From: Candidatus Aminicenantota bacterium
GTDB lineage: Bacteria > Acidobacteriota > Aminicenantia > Aminicenantales > UBA4085
DNA: 64,000 nucleotides
Direction of reading: 5' to 3'
Assembly (NCBI GenBank): GCA_003141555.1
Contig: PLMN01000018.1
Location: 1 to 64,000, forward strand
The position numbers were made by a program, and so were the translations under genes. Positions 1-8,842 of this stretch are shown here, in pieces (the stretch's first letter is position 1; the number at the start of each line of letters is the position of its first letter). The notes below the pieces were generated by a model. That model made no database searches and was not told where the DNA came from. It saw only the letters and a list, made by a program, of their open reading frames with translations.

Positions 1-338
1 GCGATGTAGAACATATCCAGGTCGTACTTTTTGATGACCCGGTTCAAGTGCACGTAGATGAAATTCTGGCCCGGCGTCGTGCCCCAGTGTCCGACCACCA
101 GCGGCTTCACGTGCGACAGTTTCAGCGGCTCCTTCAGCAGGGGATTGTCGAGGAGATAAATCTGGCCGACGGAGAGGTAGTTCGCGGCACGCCAATACGC
201 ATTCATCTTTCGCAGCAGATCAGGCGATAACGGCTGGTCCGTTTTATTCACCTTCTCCGCTTTCACTACGATGTTTTTCTTACCCTCATTTTTCGGCTTC
301 ATAACAATGCTCCCTTGAGACACCTTTTTAGCTTTCAT
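1..338 (-). CDS. xfp: phosphoketolase, N-terminal part (cut by window edge)
   Basis: Phosphoketolase cleaves xylulose-5-P or fructose-6-P with phosphate to acetyl-P plus a triose- or tetrose-P, using ThDP. The visible N-terminus carries family-typical segments: [20 protein letters not shown], then [15 protein letters not shown], then [15 protein letters not shown]. Only about 100 of roughly 800 residues lie in the window. Two in-frame starts are possible. The ATG at 338 has an AGGA motif 8 nt upstream and overlaps the end of the preceding acetate-kinase remnant by 11 nt. The ATG at 302 has AAGGGAG 8 nt upstream. Acetate kinase next door would convert the acetyl-P product to acetate and ATP. 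Confidence 0.93.
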   Translation of the reverse strand, partial: MKAKKVSQGSIVMKPKNEGKKNIVVKAEKVNKTDQPLSPDLLRKMNAYWRAANYLSVGQIYLLDNPLLKEPLKLSHVKPLVVGHWGTTPGQNFIYVHLNRVIKKYDLDMFYI

Positions 339-711
339 GATCATGTTCCTTTTTCATCGTCAGATCCAAAATGCAGCAGACCATGCTCGCAATCATCCAT
401 TCTTCATCCGTGTGAATGACGCGGACCATAACCCGACCGGCTGGCGCGGAAATCAAACCTCCATTCGCTGTGTTTCGCTTTTCTTCGAGTTTGATTGCAA
501 GAAATCCCAGCCCTTCGCAAATCCGCGCTCGGACTGTGGGCGCATTCTCGCCAATGCCACCAGCGAATACCAGCGTGTCCAGTCTGCCCAACGCAGCCGC
601 GAAGGCGCCGATCTATTTCTTGACCTGGTAGCAAAACAGCGCGACCGCTTTCGCCGCCCGCACGTCCCGCGTTTCACGGTTGAGCAAGCCACGTATATAA
701 GAAAGCCCTTT
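328..711 (-). pseudogene. acetate kinase 3' fragment with in-frame stop
   Basis: This stretch aligns with the last third of the intact acetate kinase at 1683-2915; shared segments include VRAA.A.ALFCYQVKK, LDTLVFAGGIGENAP and EKRN.ANGGLIS. It is 5'-truncated: homology starts near GLSYIRGLLNRE, just behind a TAG at 712-714. The Trp codon of the intact KKWIGAF is a TAG stop here at 613-615. The downstream part stays open (ATG at 591) and ends in its own diverged tail, [11 protein letters not shown]. It lies between the PRC-barrel gene and phosphoketolase, so it looks like the original ackA of an ackA-xfp pair, or a decayed duplicate of the intact copy. Confidence 0.9.
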
Positions 712-717
712 CTAATG

Positions 718-1476
718 CTACTTGGCAACCGGTTTATCGACCCAGTATCCTTGGCGATCATAATGTCGATACAGTCCGGTCTCATAATCCCGAGTTAGCA
801 GAGACTCTTCCGTGTATTCCGGTGACTGTTTGATGGTCTCGCGGGAAAGATTTATGAAGATCTTCGACTTCTCCCAACTAATGCGCTCGATCCATTGCGG
901 GGAAACCAGGACCTTTTTTCCTGGCCACCAGTTCCGTGTATCGATGATTAGATAACGAATCACCCACGTCTCGTCATCGACGATAAAATCCTCGACGTGG
1001 CCAATCTCGCCGTCTGCGGCTTGGATATGGTAGCCACTCACATAGTGAGTGCTGCGCAAATGGAGATCCCACGCTTTCTCACTTTGGGTGGATTTTGTCC
1101 ATTTTTCGCGGTCCCGCTCAATATAGGGATAAGCCCCCCACATGTATGGGCCGCCCCAATACATCGGCCATCTATAATACCCATGGTAGGCCTCCTCGAA
1201 TCGTCGCGAGACGGGCTTGTCACTGTCCAAGGATGGGCTATCCTCAATCTGCTTTTTGGTCAAATCGATGGCGATGTGTTGCTCTTCTTTATTCACGGCG
1301 ATCAGCGCATACGGGGAGATCAACACCTGCCTGCCCATAAGCCAGTTTCCTGTTTCGGCGACCAGGTAGCGAATCGCCCAGTGCTTGTCATCGAAGTAGA
1401 ATTCTTTGACCTTCCCTATTTCCCCGTCGAGACCTTTCAATTTGTAATGCATTAGTGTTTTGGCCTTGTTTAGCAT
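718..1476 (-). CDS. double PRC-barrel domain protein
   Basis: A 252-aa soluble protein with two PRC-barrel-like repeats. Both contain DGEIG.V..F..DD..W.IRYL followed by NW..G..VL.SP, at about residues 15-75 and 150-210. An aromatic Tyr/Trp/Gly-rich linker around residues 105-125 joins them. No signal peptide is seen. The ATG at 1476 is preferred over the upstream extension because AAAGGAC lies just ahead of it and the PRC fold starts right after it. PRC-barrel proteins bind partners or RNA in diverse settings, and the substrate here cannot be told. It sits between intact ackA and the ackA remnant, so it may have been inserted or rearranged into an ackA-xfp operon. Confidence 0.85.
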   Translation of the reverse strand: MLNKAKTLMHYKLKGLDGEIGKVKEFYFDDKHWAIRYLVAETGNWLMGRQVLISPYALIAVNKEEQHIAIDLTKKQIEDSPSLDSDKPVSRRFEEAYHGYYRWPMYWGGPYMWGAYPYIERDREKWTKSTQSEKAWDLHLRSTHYVSGYHIQAADGEIGHVEDFIVDDETWVIRYLIIDTRNWWPGKKVLVSPQWIERISWEKSKIFINLSRETIKQSPEYTEESLLTRDYETGLYRHYDRQGYWVDKPVAK

Positions 1477-1682
1477 AATAATTGTCCTTTCTTTCTTTGA
1501 GGTTCGTTTTTGTTCGCTGTTGTCGCCCGGCTGATAGCGTATTTGAGAAATCCATTTCACCGCGATCTGTACGGGTGCCAACACTCATAGCGCACCTGTA
1601 GGGGCAACTTCGCTACGGGGGACAACCCGAATGTGGATTATGCGGGGACACCGCCCGCCGAAAACGGGTCGAGCCGAGAGAA

Positions 1683-2915
1683 CTATTTCGTCGCATGGTC
1701 GGAATTCCTTCTTTCACGAGTCATGCCAAGTCCGAGTGCGCGGCACACCAAGCGCGCGATCATCAGTTCTTCGTCTGTGCGAATGACGCGGACAGCGACC
1801 GGAGCGGCATCTATTGAAATCAAACCGCCATTCGCCATGTTGCGCTTTTCGTCGAGGTTGATTCCAAGGAATCCCAGCCCCTCGCAAATCCGGGCTCGGA
1901 CCATGGGCGCATTCTCTCCAATGCCGCCAGCGAAAACCAGCGTGTCCAGTCCGCCCAAGGCCGCCGCGAACGCCCCGATCCATTTCTTGACCTGGTAGCA
2001 AAACAGCGCGATCGCTTCGGCCGCCCGAACGTCCTGCGTTTCGCAGTCGAGCAAATCGCGCATGTCGGAACTGGTCTCCGATACGCCGAGCAGCCCGGAC
2101 TGGAAATTGACCATCTCGTTGAACCGCTTTGCATCGAAGCCCTCGGTGCGCGCCAGATACCAAACCAGTCCGGGATCGAGATCGCCCGAGCGGGTGCTCA
2201 TCGGCACTCCGGCTGTCGGGGTGAAACTCATGCTTGTGTCCATGGATTTGCCGCCCCGCACCGCCGCGAGGCTCGCGCCATTGCCGAGGTGGGCGAGGAT
2301 GACCCGGGCTTGCGCCGCTTCCGTTCCGGCCAGGCGGGCCAGCTCTCCCATGAGAAACGCATACGACAACCCGTGAAACCCGTAACGCCGCACCCCCTGC
2401 GCTTCGAAGCGGCGCGGGATCGGCAACATTCGGGCCACGCGCGGCAGGTCATGGTGAAAGGCCGTGTCGAAACATGCCACTTGGGGCAGGTCGGGAAACC
2501 GGCGATGAAACGCTTCGGTCAACTGGATTTCTTCCGGCAGATGCTCCGGATCGAAGGGGCTGAGCCGGCGCAGATCTTCGATCATTTCCGCCGTGATTCG
2601 CTGCGGCTCGCTATACTTCGGCCCGCCATGCACCAGGCGATGCCCCACCGCGGTCAATGCATCACCCGCACGGCGTTCCTCAATCCAGTCCATCAAAGCG
2701 CCCACCGCCACCGTGTGATCCGGCGCCGCCACCGTCCGCAAAACGTCGTCCGCCTGGTCCAAGCCCGTCACCCGGAAGGCGGCGTCCGGTAGACCAATCC
2801 GCTCAATCCCGCCCTCCAGAATCCGTCGGAGCGCACCACCCGCTTCGAACAGCGCGAACTTGATGCTCGACGAGCCGCCGTTGATCGTCAGGATGCATGG
2901 GCTAGCCGCCGGCAT
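1683..2915 (-). CDS. ackA: acetate kinase
   Basis: Acetate kinase interconverts acetyl-P plus ADP and acetate plus ATP in the cytoplasm. The 410-aa length is normal. Family signatures are present in order: TINGGSSSIKF near the start (nucleotide fold), VGHRLVHGG, CFDTAFH, RRYGFHGLSY, LAHLGNGASLAA, DTSMSFTPTAGVPMSTRSGDLDPG (active-site region) and VFAGGIGENAP. The ATG at 2915 is chosen because AAGGAG lies 6 nt upstream; the ATG at 2933 would add six residues. The start overlaps the end of a decayed HAD reading frame, which suggests translational coupling. With phosphoketolase it forms the energy-yielding end of the phosphoketolase pathway. Confidence 0.96.
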   Translation of the reverse strand: MPAASPCILTINGGSSSIKFALFEAGGALRRILEGGIERIGLPDAAFRVTGLDQADDVLRTVAAPDHTVAVGALMDWIEERRAGDALTAVGHRLVHGGPKYSEPQRITAEMIEDLRRLSPFDPEHLPEEIQLTEAFHRRFPDLPQVACFDTAFHHDLPRVARMLPIPRRFEAQGVRRYGFHGLSYAFLMGELARLAGTEAAQARVILAHLGNGASLAAVRGGKSMDTSMSFTPTAGVPMSTRSGDLDPGLVWYLARTEGFDAKRFNEMVNFQSGLLGVSETSSDMRDLLDCETQDVRAAEAIALFCYQVKKWIGAFAAALGGLDTLVFAGGIGENAPMVRARICEGLGFLGINLDEKRNMANGGLISIDAAPVAVRVIRTDEELMIARLVCRALGLGMTRERRNSDHATK

Positions 2916-3111
2916 GAAGGACTCCTTCGTCATTCCGCAATCCTAACAAGGCCAGTTTCGCAAACGTGGACAGGGTGAGCTTTCCTTCCTCGTAAGTATC
3001 GAAGTTCAATTGATGCCGCTCCTCCATCTCGGCCCACTTCGGCTTGAAGTTCCTCGCCGCGCGCTTCCGGGCATGATGATCCCACCCGTTGGTGAGCAGG
3101 ACGCCGCCGAT
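2902..3111 (-). pseudogene. internally deleted HAD-phosphatase copy
   Basis: A decayed copy of the HAD gene at 5432-6073. From IGGVLLTNGWDHHARKRAA through EERHQLNFDTYEEGKLTL the protein and DNA are nearly identical to that gene. The frame then jumps directly to STFAKLALLGL, which matches the far C-terminus of the intact protein (STCAKLASLGL). About 130 codons are therefore missing without loss of frame. The 5' end, including the start and the catalytic Asp, is also absent: identity stops abruptly at 3111. The open frame ends at 2902, overlapping the start of ackA. Confidence 0.85.
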
Positions 3112-3139
3112 AGACGGGTGAACATATGGGGCGCCCCGA

Positions 3140-5284
3140 TCACAGCTTCACCTTCCGCAGACGCAAGGCATTGCCGATGACCGACACGGAGCTCAAGCTC
3201 ATCGCGGCCCCGGCGATGATCGGGCTGAGCAGCAAGCCGAAGAACGGGTATAGCACCCCCGCCGCAATCGGAATGCCCAGCGCGTTATAGAGAAAGGCGA
3301 AGAGCAGGTTCTGCCGGATATTCCGCATGGTGGCCCGACTCAGGCGGATGGCCTTGGCGATGCCGCGGAGATCGCCTCTGACGAGGGTGATGCTCGCGCT
3401 TTGCATGGCCACGTCCGTGCCGGTGCCCATGGCGATGCCGACTTCGGCTTCGCTGAGAGCGGGCGCGTCGTTGATGCCGTCCCCGGCCATAATCACGTGA
3501 TTGCCTTCCGCCCGCAGCTTCTTGACCTGAGCGACTTTTCCGGCGGGATCGATTTCCGCTTCCATCGCATCGAGGCCGAGCTGCCTGGCCACCGCGGTGG
3601 CGGTCCGCCGGTTGTCGCCCGTCAGCATGACGAGCTTCAACCCGAGCGCGTGGAGGTCGCGGATGGCATCGGCGGTGGTAGATTTGATCGGGTCGGCAAC
3701 GGCCAGGATTCCCGCCGGTTTTCCGTCGATGGCGACAAACACCGCGGTCTTGCCCTCTTCTTGAAGTTTTGCCGCCGAGGCCTCGAGCGGTTCCAAACCC
3801 GTGATCTTTTCGTTCCGCAGAAAATCCGGTTTGCCGACCATCACCGCGCGACCAGCGACCGTGCCGAGAACGCCGCCCGCCGTCACCGAACGAAAGTCCT
3901 TCACGGCCTCGAAAGCGATCCCTTCCTCCTTCGCCCCCCGCACGATTGCGGCGGCGAGAGGGTGTTCGCTGTTCTGCTCCAATGAGCTGGCGAGGCGCAG
4001 GAATTCCTTCGCCTCGTAATCGCGGGTGGGGAAGACGTCGATGAGATGGGGTTTCCCCTCCGTAAGAGTGCCCGTCTTGTCCACGACGAGCGTCGTCGCC
4101 TTCTCCAATCGCTCGAGCGCCTCGGCGTTTTTAACGAGCACGCCGTCTCGCGCGCCGCGGCCGACGCCGACCATGATGGACATGGGAGTGGCCAAGCCGA
4201 GGGCGCACGGACAGGCGATGATCAGGACCGCAACGGCGTTGACAATGGCGTGCGCGAGCTTCGGCTCCGGCCCAAGCCACATCCAGAGGAAGAATGTGAG
4301 CACCGATACCGCCAGCACCGTCGGCACGAAAATGCCCGCGATCTTGTCGGCAAGACCCTGAATGGGCGCCCGGCTCCGCTGGGCCTCGGCGACCATGTTC
4401 ACGATCTGCCCGAGCAACGTATCGCTTCCGACCCGCTCGGCGCGCATGACAAAGCTGCCGGGGCCATTGACGGTGCCGCCGGTCACTTTATCGCCGACGG
4501 TCTTTTCCAAGGGGAGCGGTTCGCCGGTGATCATGGACTCTTCCACGCTGGAGTGACCTTCGACCACCTCGCCATCAACGGGCACCTGGTCGCCTGGAAC
4601 GACGCGCAGCCAATCGCCGACTTTCACCTGGTCGAGCGGGACTTCGTGATCGCCACCCGGCGCGATTTGCCGCGCCGTGGGCGGTGCGAGATTGAGGAGC
4701 GCTTTGATGGCGCTGCCCGTTCGACTTCGGGCCCGGAGCTCGAGCACCTGACCGAGGAGCACCAGCACGACGATCATAGCGGCGGCTTCAAAGTAGATGG
4801 CCACCCGACCGTCGTGTTGCATCGTCTGCGGGAACAGGCCGGGCGCGATCATCGCCACGGCGCTGAAGAGGAAGGCCGCGCCCACGCCGACGGCGATCAA
4901 GGTGAACATGTTCAAGTGACGCGTCAGGATGGAGCGCCAACCGCGGCGGAAGAACGGCCAGCCCGCCCACCAGACCACGGGAACGGCAAGGGCGAATTGC
5001 AGCCAGCGCGAGACGCGGCTATCCATCCAGGATGGCCGGACCAGGACCGGGATCACGTGAGCCATCGCCAGGACGAAGACCGGCAGCGTCAGAGCAGCGC
5101 CGATCCAGAAGCGCTTCGTCATGCCGCGCAGCTCGGCGTTTTCCACGTTATCCGGACCCGCCGTCGGCCTTTCGAGTTCCAGCGTCATGCCGCACTTGGG
5201 GCAATGGCCGGGATGGTTTTGCCGCACGTCGGGGTGCATCGGACAAGTGTAAATGGGGCCGGCCGCCGCGGCTTCATCATTCAT
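3140..5284 (-). CDS. Cu(+)/heavy-metal-exporting P1B-type ATPase
   Basis: A 714-aa metal-transporting P-type ATPase that would pump Cu(+), or a related soft metal, across the inner membrane. In order it shows an N-terminal heavy-metal-binding module (YTCPMHPDV...CPKCGM, residues ~12-35) in place of the usual HMA domain, membrane helices, the phosphatase motif TGEPLP, the membrane CPC of ACPCALG near residue 357, the phosphorylation site DKTGTLTEG near 400, SEHPLA of the nucleotide domain, MLTGDN and [10 protein letters not shown] near 599. The ATG at 5284 is chosen over the longer frame because the extra ~39 residues lack conserved sequence. No strong Shine-Dalgarno is seen, and coupling to the small membrane protein 11 nt upstream is likely. 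Confidence 0.93.
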   Translation of the reverse strand: MNDEAAAAGPIYTCPMHPDVRQNHPGHCPKCGMTLELERPTAGPDNVENAELRGMTKRFWIGAALTLPVFVLAMAHVIPVLVRPSWMDSRVSRWLQFALAVPVVWWAGWPFFRRGWRSILTRHLNMFTLIAVGVGAAFLFSAVAMIAPGLFPQTMQHDGRVAIYFEAAAMIVVLVLLGQVLELRARSRTGSAIKALLNLAPPTARQIAPGGDHEVPLDQVKVGDWLRVVPGDQVPVDGEVVEGHSSVEESMITGEPLPLEKTVGDKVTGGTVNGPGSFVMRAERVGSDTLLGQIVNMVAEAQRSRAPIQGLADKIAGIFVPTVLAVSVLTFFLWMWLGPEPKLAHAIVNAVAVLIIACPCALGLATPMSIMVGVGRGARDGVLVKNAEALERLEKATTLVVDKTGTLTEGKPHLIDVFPTRDYEAKEFLRLASSLEQNSEHPLAAAIVRGAKEEGIAFEAVKDFRSVTAGGVLGTVAGRAVMVGKPDFLRNEKITGLEPLEASAAKLQEEGKTAVFVAIDGKPAGILAVADPIKSTTADAIRDLHALGLKLVMLTGDNRRTATAVARQLGLDAMEAEIDPAGKVAQVKKLRAEGNHVIMAGDGINDAPALSEAEVGIAMGTGTDVAMQSASITLVRGDLRGIAKAIRLSRATMRNIRQNLLFAFLYNALGIPIAAGVLYPFFGLLLSPIIAGAAMSLSSVSVIGNALRLRKVKL

Positions 5285-5295
5285 AGTCGACCGGC

Positions 5296-5418
5296 TTATT
5301 TCTTGGTGAGCTTGACGATAACGACAACCAGCAGGACCACCACCAGGACTCCTATCAGGGCCCAAAGCCACCCCCCTCCGCCCATCCAGCCCGTCATCCA
5401 TCCGTGCGCTTGATTCAT
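5296..5418 (-). CDS. 40-aa single-pass membrane protein
   Basis: A very short ORF with an AGGAG Shine-Dalgarno a few nt before tandem ATGs (5421 and 5418). It encodes an N-terminal His/Trp/Met/Gly-rich stretch ([16 protein letters not shown]) and one strongly hydrophobic helix ending in KLTKK. Small proteins of this shape commonly accompany copper-ATPase genes. The Met and His residues would suit soft-metal contact, but that is inference. It sits 10 nt after the HAD gene and 11 nt before the ATPase start, so it is co-transcribed with both. Confidence 0.75.
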   Translation of the reverse strand: MNQAHGWMTGWMGGGGWLWALIGVLVVVLLVVVIVKLTKK

Positions 5419-5431
5419 CATTAAACTCCTT

Positions 5432-6073
5432 TCATGGCGTTGCGTCCGAACCGCCGTCGGGCAAACCGAGCGAAGCCAGCTTCGCGCAAGTGGACCGGTA
5501 ATCCGTGTGAAGAACGCTCCGAATCCCCAAGCCTTCCGCGATCTGGACGAACATCGGGGTGTTTTCGATATAGACGATCTGCCGGATTGGCGCCTGGGCG
5601 ATGTCCAGCGCCAGCCGATAAATGTCCGCGTCGGGCTTGTGGAGATGGACGAAACAGGAAGAAATGAAAGCATCCACAAACGCGTCCAGCTTAAACCTCC
5701 GAATTCGGTACGCATTCAGCTCGCGGCCCTCGTTGCTGACCGCGACGATCTTCAACCCGTGCCGGGTTTTGAGCCGAGTGGCCAGATCGATCATCTCGGG
5801 GTAAGGTTTCGATTGCGCGAACATGAAGCGCCGAAACTGAGCCCGGGTGAACGGCCGCTTTTGATAGAAGACCACTCGACCCAGGTATTCTTCCAGGGTG
5901 AGCTTTCCTTCCTCGTAAGTATCGAAGTTCAATTGATGCCGCTCCTCCATCTCGGCCCGCTCCAGTTTGAAGTTCGCGGCGGCTCGTTTGCGCGCATGAT
6001 GATCCCACCCGTTGGTGAGCAGGACGCCGCCGATATCCAGGAACAATGTCGTGATCGGGATCGCTCTCTTCAT
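5432..6073 (-). CDS. HAD-superfamily hydrolase
   Basis: A 213-aa haloacid-dehalogenase-fold protein, most likely a small-molecule phosphatase. Motif I is FLDIGGVLLTNGWD, where the first Asp is the nucleophile and the second catalytic position is Gly rather than Asp, as in several YihX-like members. An alpha-helical cap follows. Motif II is the Ser in VAVSNEG, and the motif III/IV region is KPDADIYRLAL. The substrate is unknown; the adjacent sugar-nucleotide and glucan genes suggest a sugar phosphate. The ATG overlaps the stop of the upstream gene (ATGA, 6070-6073). A partial, internally deleted copy lies at 2902-3111. Confidence 0.85.
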   Translation of the reverse strand: MKRAIPITTLFLDIGGVLLTNGWDHHARKRAAANFKLERAEMEERHQLNFDTYEEGKLTLEEYLGRVVFYQKRPFTRAQFRRFMFAQSKPYPEMIDLATRLKTRHGLKIVAVSNEGRELNAYRIRRFKLDAFVDAFISSCFVHLHKPDADIYRLALDIAQAPIRQIVYIENTPMFVQIAEGLGIRSVLHTDYRSTCAKLASLGLPDGGSDATP

Positions 6074-7137
6074 CTGACTTCGCGGGCCGACGTCGCCGAT
6101 TCCCGGACGTTCTCAAGAAGGCGAGGCGGCAGCAACGAGCGGCAGCCGAGGCTGACCAACGTCTCGGTCAGGCGCTGAGGGCGTCCCCAATCGCTCCAGG
6201 CCACTCCCTCCATCGGCAGAACCATGCTTCGCTCGGAAGCGTGCTGAAGGATATCTCTCGAGAAATCCGCCGGCGAGAGATCGTTGTAGACGGTCGCCAA
6301 GGCAGTCGACTCGAAATCGGGGTCCAGCCATCCCGTGTGTATGGAACGCAGCACTGTAAGGAACCTATCGAATTTGCTCATCATCTCGGGCAGGCACTGC
6401 CGGCCCAATGTCCAAAGAGTCTTCGCCTTGACGGCCATCACCATGGTATTCCAGAGGCACCCTTGCCGGAGCAACGCGGAGGCCTCTCTCTCGCTGGGTT
6501 TCTCCTGAAAATACATGACTTGCAGCGGTTCATGGGCCGGCGGGCCGGGCCAATATGTCTGCGTTTTGCCCGGGGCTATCCACCCGTAATCGGTTTCAGC
6601 CCGATCGGGAATCGCGCCGACGAGGATGAGCCGGTCGAGATACTTCTCGGCCTGCTCGAGCGCGTGAGTGATGTGGTCGCGAAACTTGTCCTCGGGGTGC
6701 ACAAAATGATCTGAAGGAAGGATCAGGACCGTCGCTTCCGGCTCTTTCGCAAGCACGTAGGCTGTGGGTAAGAACACTCCCGGCGCCGTACCGAGATTAT
6801 TCATCTGTTCGAGGACTACCCCGGGCATATGCTCATTCTCGGCCTGGGTCATGAACTTGCGGTGGCCCCGTCCAATAATCGTCACGACGTGTTCCTCGGG
6901 AACGACCGAACGTGCCCGGTCAATCGTATGTTGAAACATGGAGCGGGAACCGACGAACGTGCAGTACTGTTTGGGCCGGGCCTCGCCCAGCCAGTCATTG
7001 ATCAAGGGACGCATCCGCGTGCCCTCGCCTCCCGCCAGCACGATGGCCCATCGGGCAAGAACGGGGTCCGCGGCGCCGCTGAGGGCCGCCGATTTGAAGG
7101 GCGGCCTGTTCCAATGGGGACGAGCATAAGCGGACAT
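6070..7137 (-). CDS. sugar-1-phosphate nucleotidyltransferase (mannose-1-P guanylyltransferase-like)
   Basis: A 355-aa nucleotidyltransferase. The glycine-rich nucleotide loop AGGEGTRMRPL, at about residues 33-43, is followed by RPKQYCTF. These match the mannose-1-phosphate guanylyltransferase pattern better than glucose-1-P thymidylyl- or uridylyltransferases. LILPSDHFV supplies the metal-binding Asp, and FQEKPSE is also present. No C-terminal cupin isomerase domain is seen, so it is the monofunctional type. AGGAGAGG stands just before the ATG. It overlaps the HAD gene by 4 nt and starts 12 nt after malQ. GDP-mannose would feed capsule or glycan synthesis, but NDP-glucose specificity cannot be excluded. 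Confidence 0.82.
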   Translation of the reverse strand: MSAYARPHWNRPPFKSAALSGAADPVLARWAIVLAGGEGTRMRPLINDWLGEARPKQYCTFVGSRSMFQHTIDRARSVVPEEHVVTIIGRGHRKFMTQAENEHMPGVVLEQMNNLGTAPGVFLPTAYVLAKEPEATVLILPSDHFVHPEDKFRDHITHALEQAEKYLDRLILVGAIPDRAETDYGWIAPGKTQTYWPGPPAHEPLQVMYFQEKPSEREASALLRQGCLWNTMVMAVKAKTLWTLGRQCLPEMMSKFDRFLTVLRSIHTGWLDPDFESTALATVYNDLSPADFSRDILQHASERSMVLPMEGVAWSDWGRPQRLTETLVSLGCRSLLPPRLLENVRESATSAREVR

Positions 7138-7149
7138 GATTCCTCTCCT

Positions 7150-8832
7150 TCAACAACGCAAGCCGTGTCTGTTTGGCAGCCAGTCATCACCCCGCGACAA
7201 GATCCCATGCGGCAATTCTTGAAACAACATTCCCAATATCAGTGTGATTCGCTTGAACAGGTCATCTGTCTTATCTTCAAGAGACCGGGGAGCTGGGGGG
7301 GGATCATCACTCTTCAATCGCCCATACGTTATCGTCATGCTTCGCAGCCTTTGGGCGAGTCCCTGAGTCAGGGCGCCATCCTTCAGGCGCCATCGCCAGT
7401 TTCCTTTCGCAATTCCGGGAAAATTCATTCGTGCTTCCGACCCCAGTTCCAGGAGATCTTGGGCAGGAACGATGGCGATCTCGGCTGGCGATGCCAGCGC
7501 GACACGGATCATAGCCCAGATCATCTCCCGGCGATTGGCTCCCAAACGCTCTTGCAGGACTTGGCGTTGCGGGCTCGGCAGCTTCCGGTACCAGCCTGCC
7601 GTCGTATCGTTATCATGGGTTCCGGTATAGACCACGGATTGCGTCGGAGGCGATTCCGGCGATAGGGAATCGATTTCGATATTTGAGCCGAACTCGAATT
7701 GGAGCACCCGTACGCCCGGGATCTGAAGTTGATCCCGCAAAGCCGCCACGTCCGGCGTCATGGCACCGAGATCATCCGCGATCAAAGGCAATTCCCCAAG
7801 GGCCGCGCGGACGGCTTCGAAAAACGGAGCTCCTCCGCCAGGTTGGTATCGCCCGTTCGCGGCCGTCTTGGCTTGGGCAGGCACTTCATAGGTGCGGACA
7901 AAGCCGATGAAGTGATCCAGCCGATTGACATCGAACCGCCCCCCAGCTGTCCGCAGGCGTTCGATCCACCACTTGTAGTTCTGCTTCTGAAGCGCTTCCC
8001 AGCGGTAAACTGGAGTACCCCATACCTGCCCTGTTTTCGAGAAATAATCGGGAGGAACTCCCGCGACCACCGTGAGGTTTCCATGTGCATCCAGTTTGAA
8101 AAGCCCGGGATGAGCCCACACATCGGCGCTTTGGTGCGCCACGAACAGGGGAATATCGCCAATCAGCCGGATTCCCTTAGACCTGCAGTAAGCCCGAAGC
8201 CCGTTCCACTGCAAGGAGAACTGCCACTGGACGAACTGATGGTAACGGATGTCCTCGGCAAAGTATTTCTGCGCGCGAATGACGTCGTCCGGCTGGCGCG
8301 TTCGCAGCCCTTGGCTCCATCGGGTCCAATCCGAAGTGCCCTCTTTCCCCTGAATTGCCGAAAACAACGAAAAATCCTCGAGCCAGAAAGACTCCGTGCG
8401 GGCAAATGCGTCGAGCTCAGATTGCCCGCCGGTTTGCTTGTTAATTTCAAAATGCTCAAATGCCTTTTTTAGCCATCGCCGCTTCAAACGTGCCGCCGCG
8501 GGATAGTTCACTTTTCCCTCGCCCCAGGAGAGGGGAAGCTCGATATCCTGGCGGTCAAGGAGCCCCTGCTCCACCAACCGGTCGGGGCTCACCAGGAGCG
8601 GATTCCCCGCAAAGACAGACCGTGACCGGTAAGGCGAATTTTCTTCCCCTGCTGGGCCGATGGGAAGCATCTGCCACCAACGCTGTCCGCTCTGGACCAA
8701 GAAATCCACAAAGGCCGTTGCCGCGGGCCCCAGATCACCGATGGGAAAGCGGTTGGAAAGCGAGGTTGGATGGAGGAGTATGCCGGAGGCTCTTTGATTC
8801 AAAAGATTCAGGGTTCCTTTCGAGATTTCCAT
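7150..8832 (-). CDS. malQ: 4-alpha-glucanotransferase (amylomaltase, GH77)
   Basis: A 560-aa GH77 enzyme that disproportionates malto-oligosaccharides. Seen in order: SGILLHPTSLSNRFPIGDLG, WWQMLPIGPAG, RLIGDIPLFVAHQSADVW, the nucleophile Asp in RFDVNRLDHFIGF, VLQFEFGS, and the third acid in YTGTHDNDT. The usual acid/base Glu of (A/G)EDLG is Asp here (IADDLG). The protein continues about 55 residues past the usual family end (after MTITYGR) with no recognised domain. The ATG at 8832 begins just before the conserved fold; the upstream extension is not conserved-looking. It lies 10 nt downstream of the GH13 gene. Confidence 0.92.
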   Translation of the reverse strand: MEISKGTLNLLNQRASGILLHPTSLSNRFPIGDLGPAATAFVDFLVQSGQRWWQMLPIGPAGEENSPYRSRSVFAGNPLLVSPDRLVEQGLLDRQDIELPLSWGEGKVNYPAAARLKRRWLKKAFEHFEINKQTGGQSELDAFARTESFWLEDFSLFSAIQGKEGTSDWTRWSQGLRTRQPDDVIRAQKYFAEDIRYHQFVQWQFSLQWNGLRAYCRSKGIRLIGDIPLFVAHQSADVWAHPGLFKLDAHGNLTVVAGVPPDYFSKTGQVWGTPVYRWEALQKQNYKWWIERLRTAGGRFDVNRLDHFIGFVRTYEVPAQAKTAANGRYQPGGGAPFFEAVRAALGELPLIADDLGAMTPDVAALRDQLQIPGVRVLQFEFGSNIEIDSLSPESPPTQSVVYTGTHDNDTTAGWYRKLPSPQRQVLQERLGANRREMIWAMIRVALASPAEIAIVPAQDLLELGSEARMNFPGIAKGNWRWRLKDGALTQGLAQRLRSMTITYGRLKSDDPPPAPRSLEDKTDDLFKRITLILGMLFQELPHGILSRGDDWLPNRHGLRC

Positions 8833-8842
8833 AGCGAGATTC

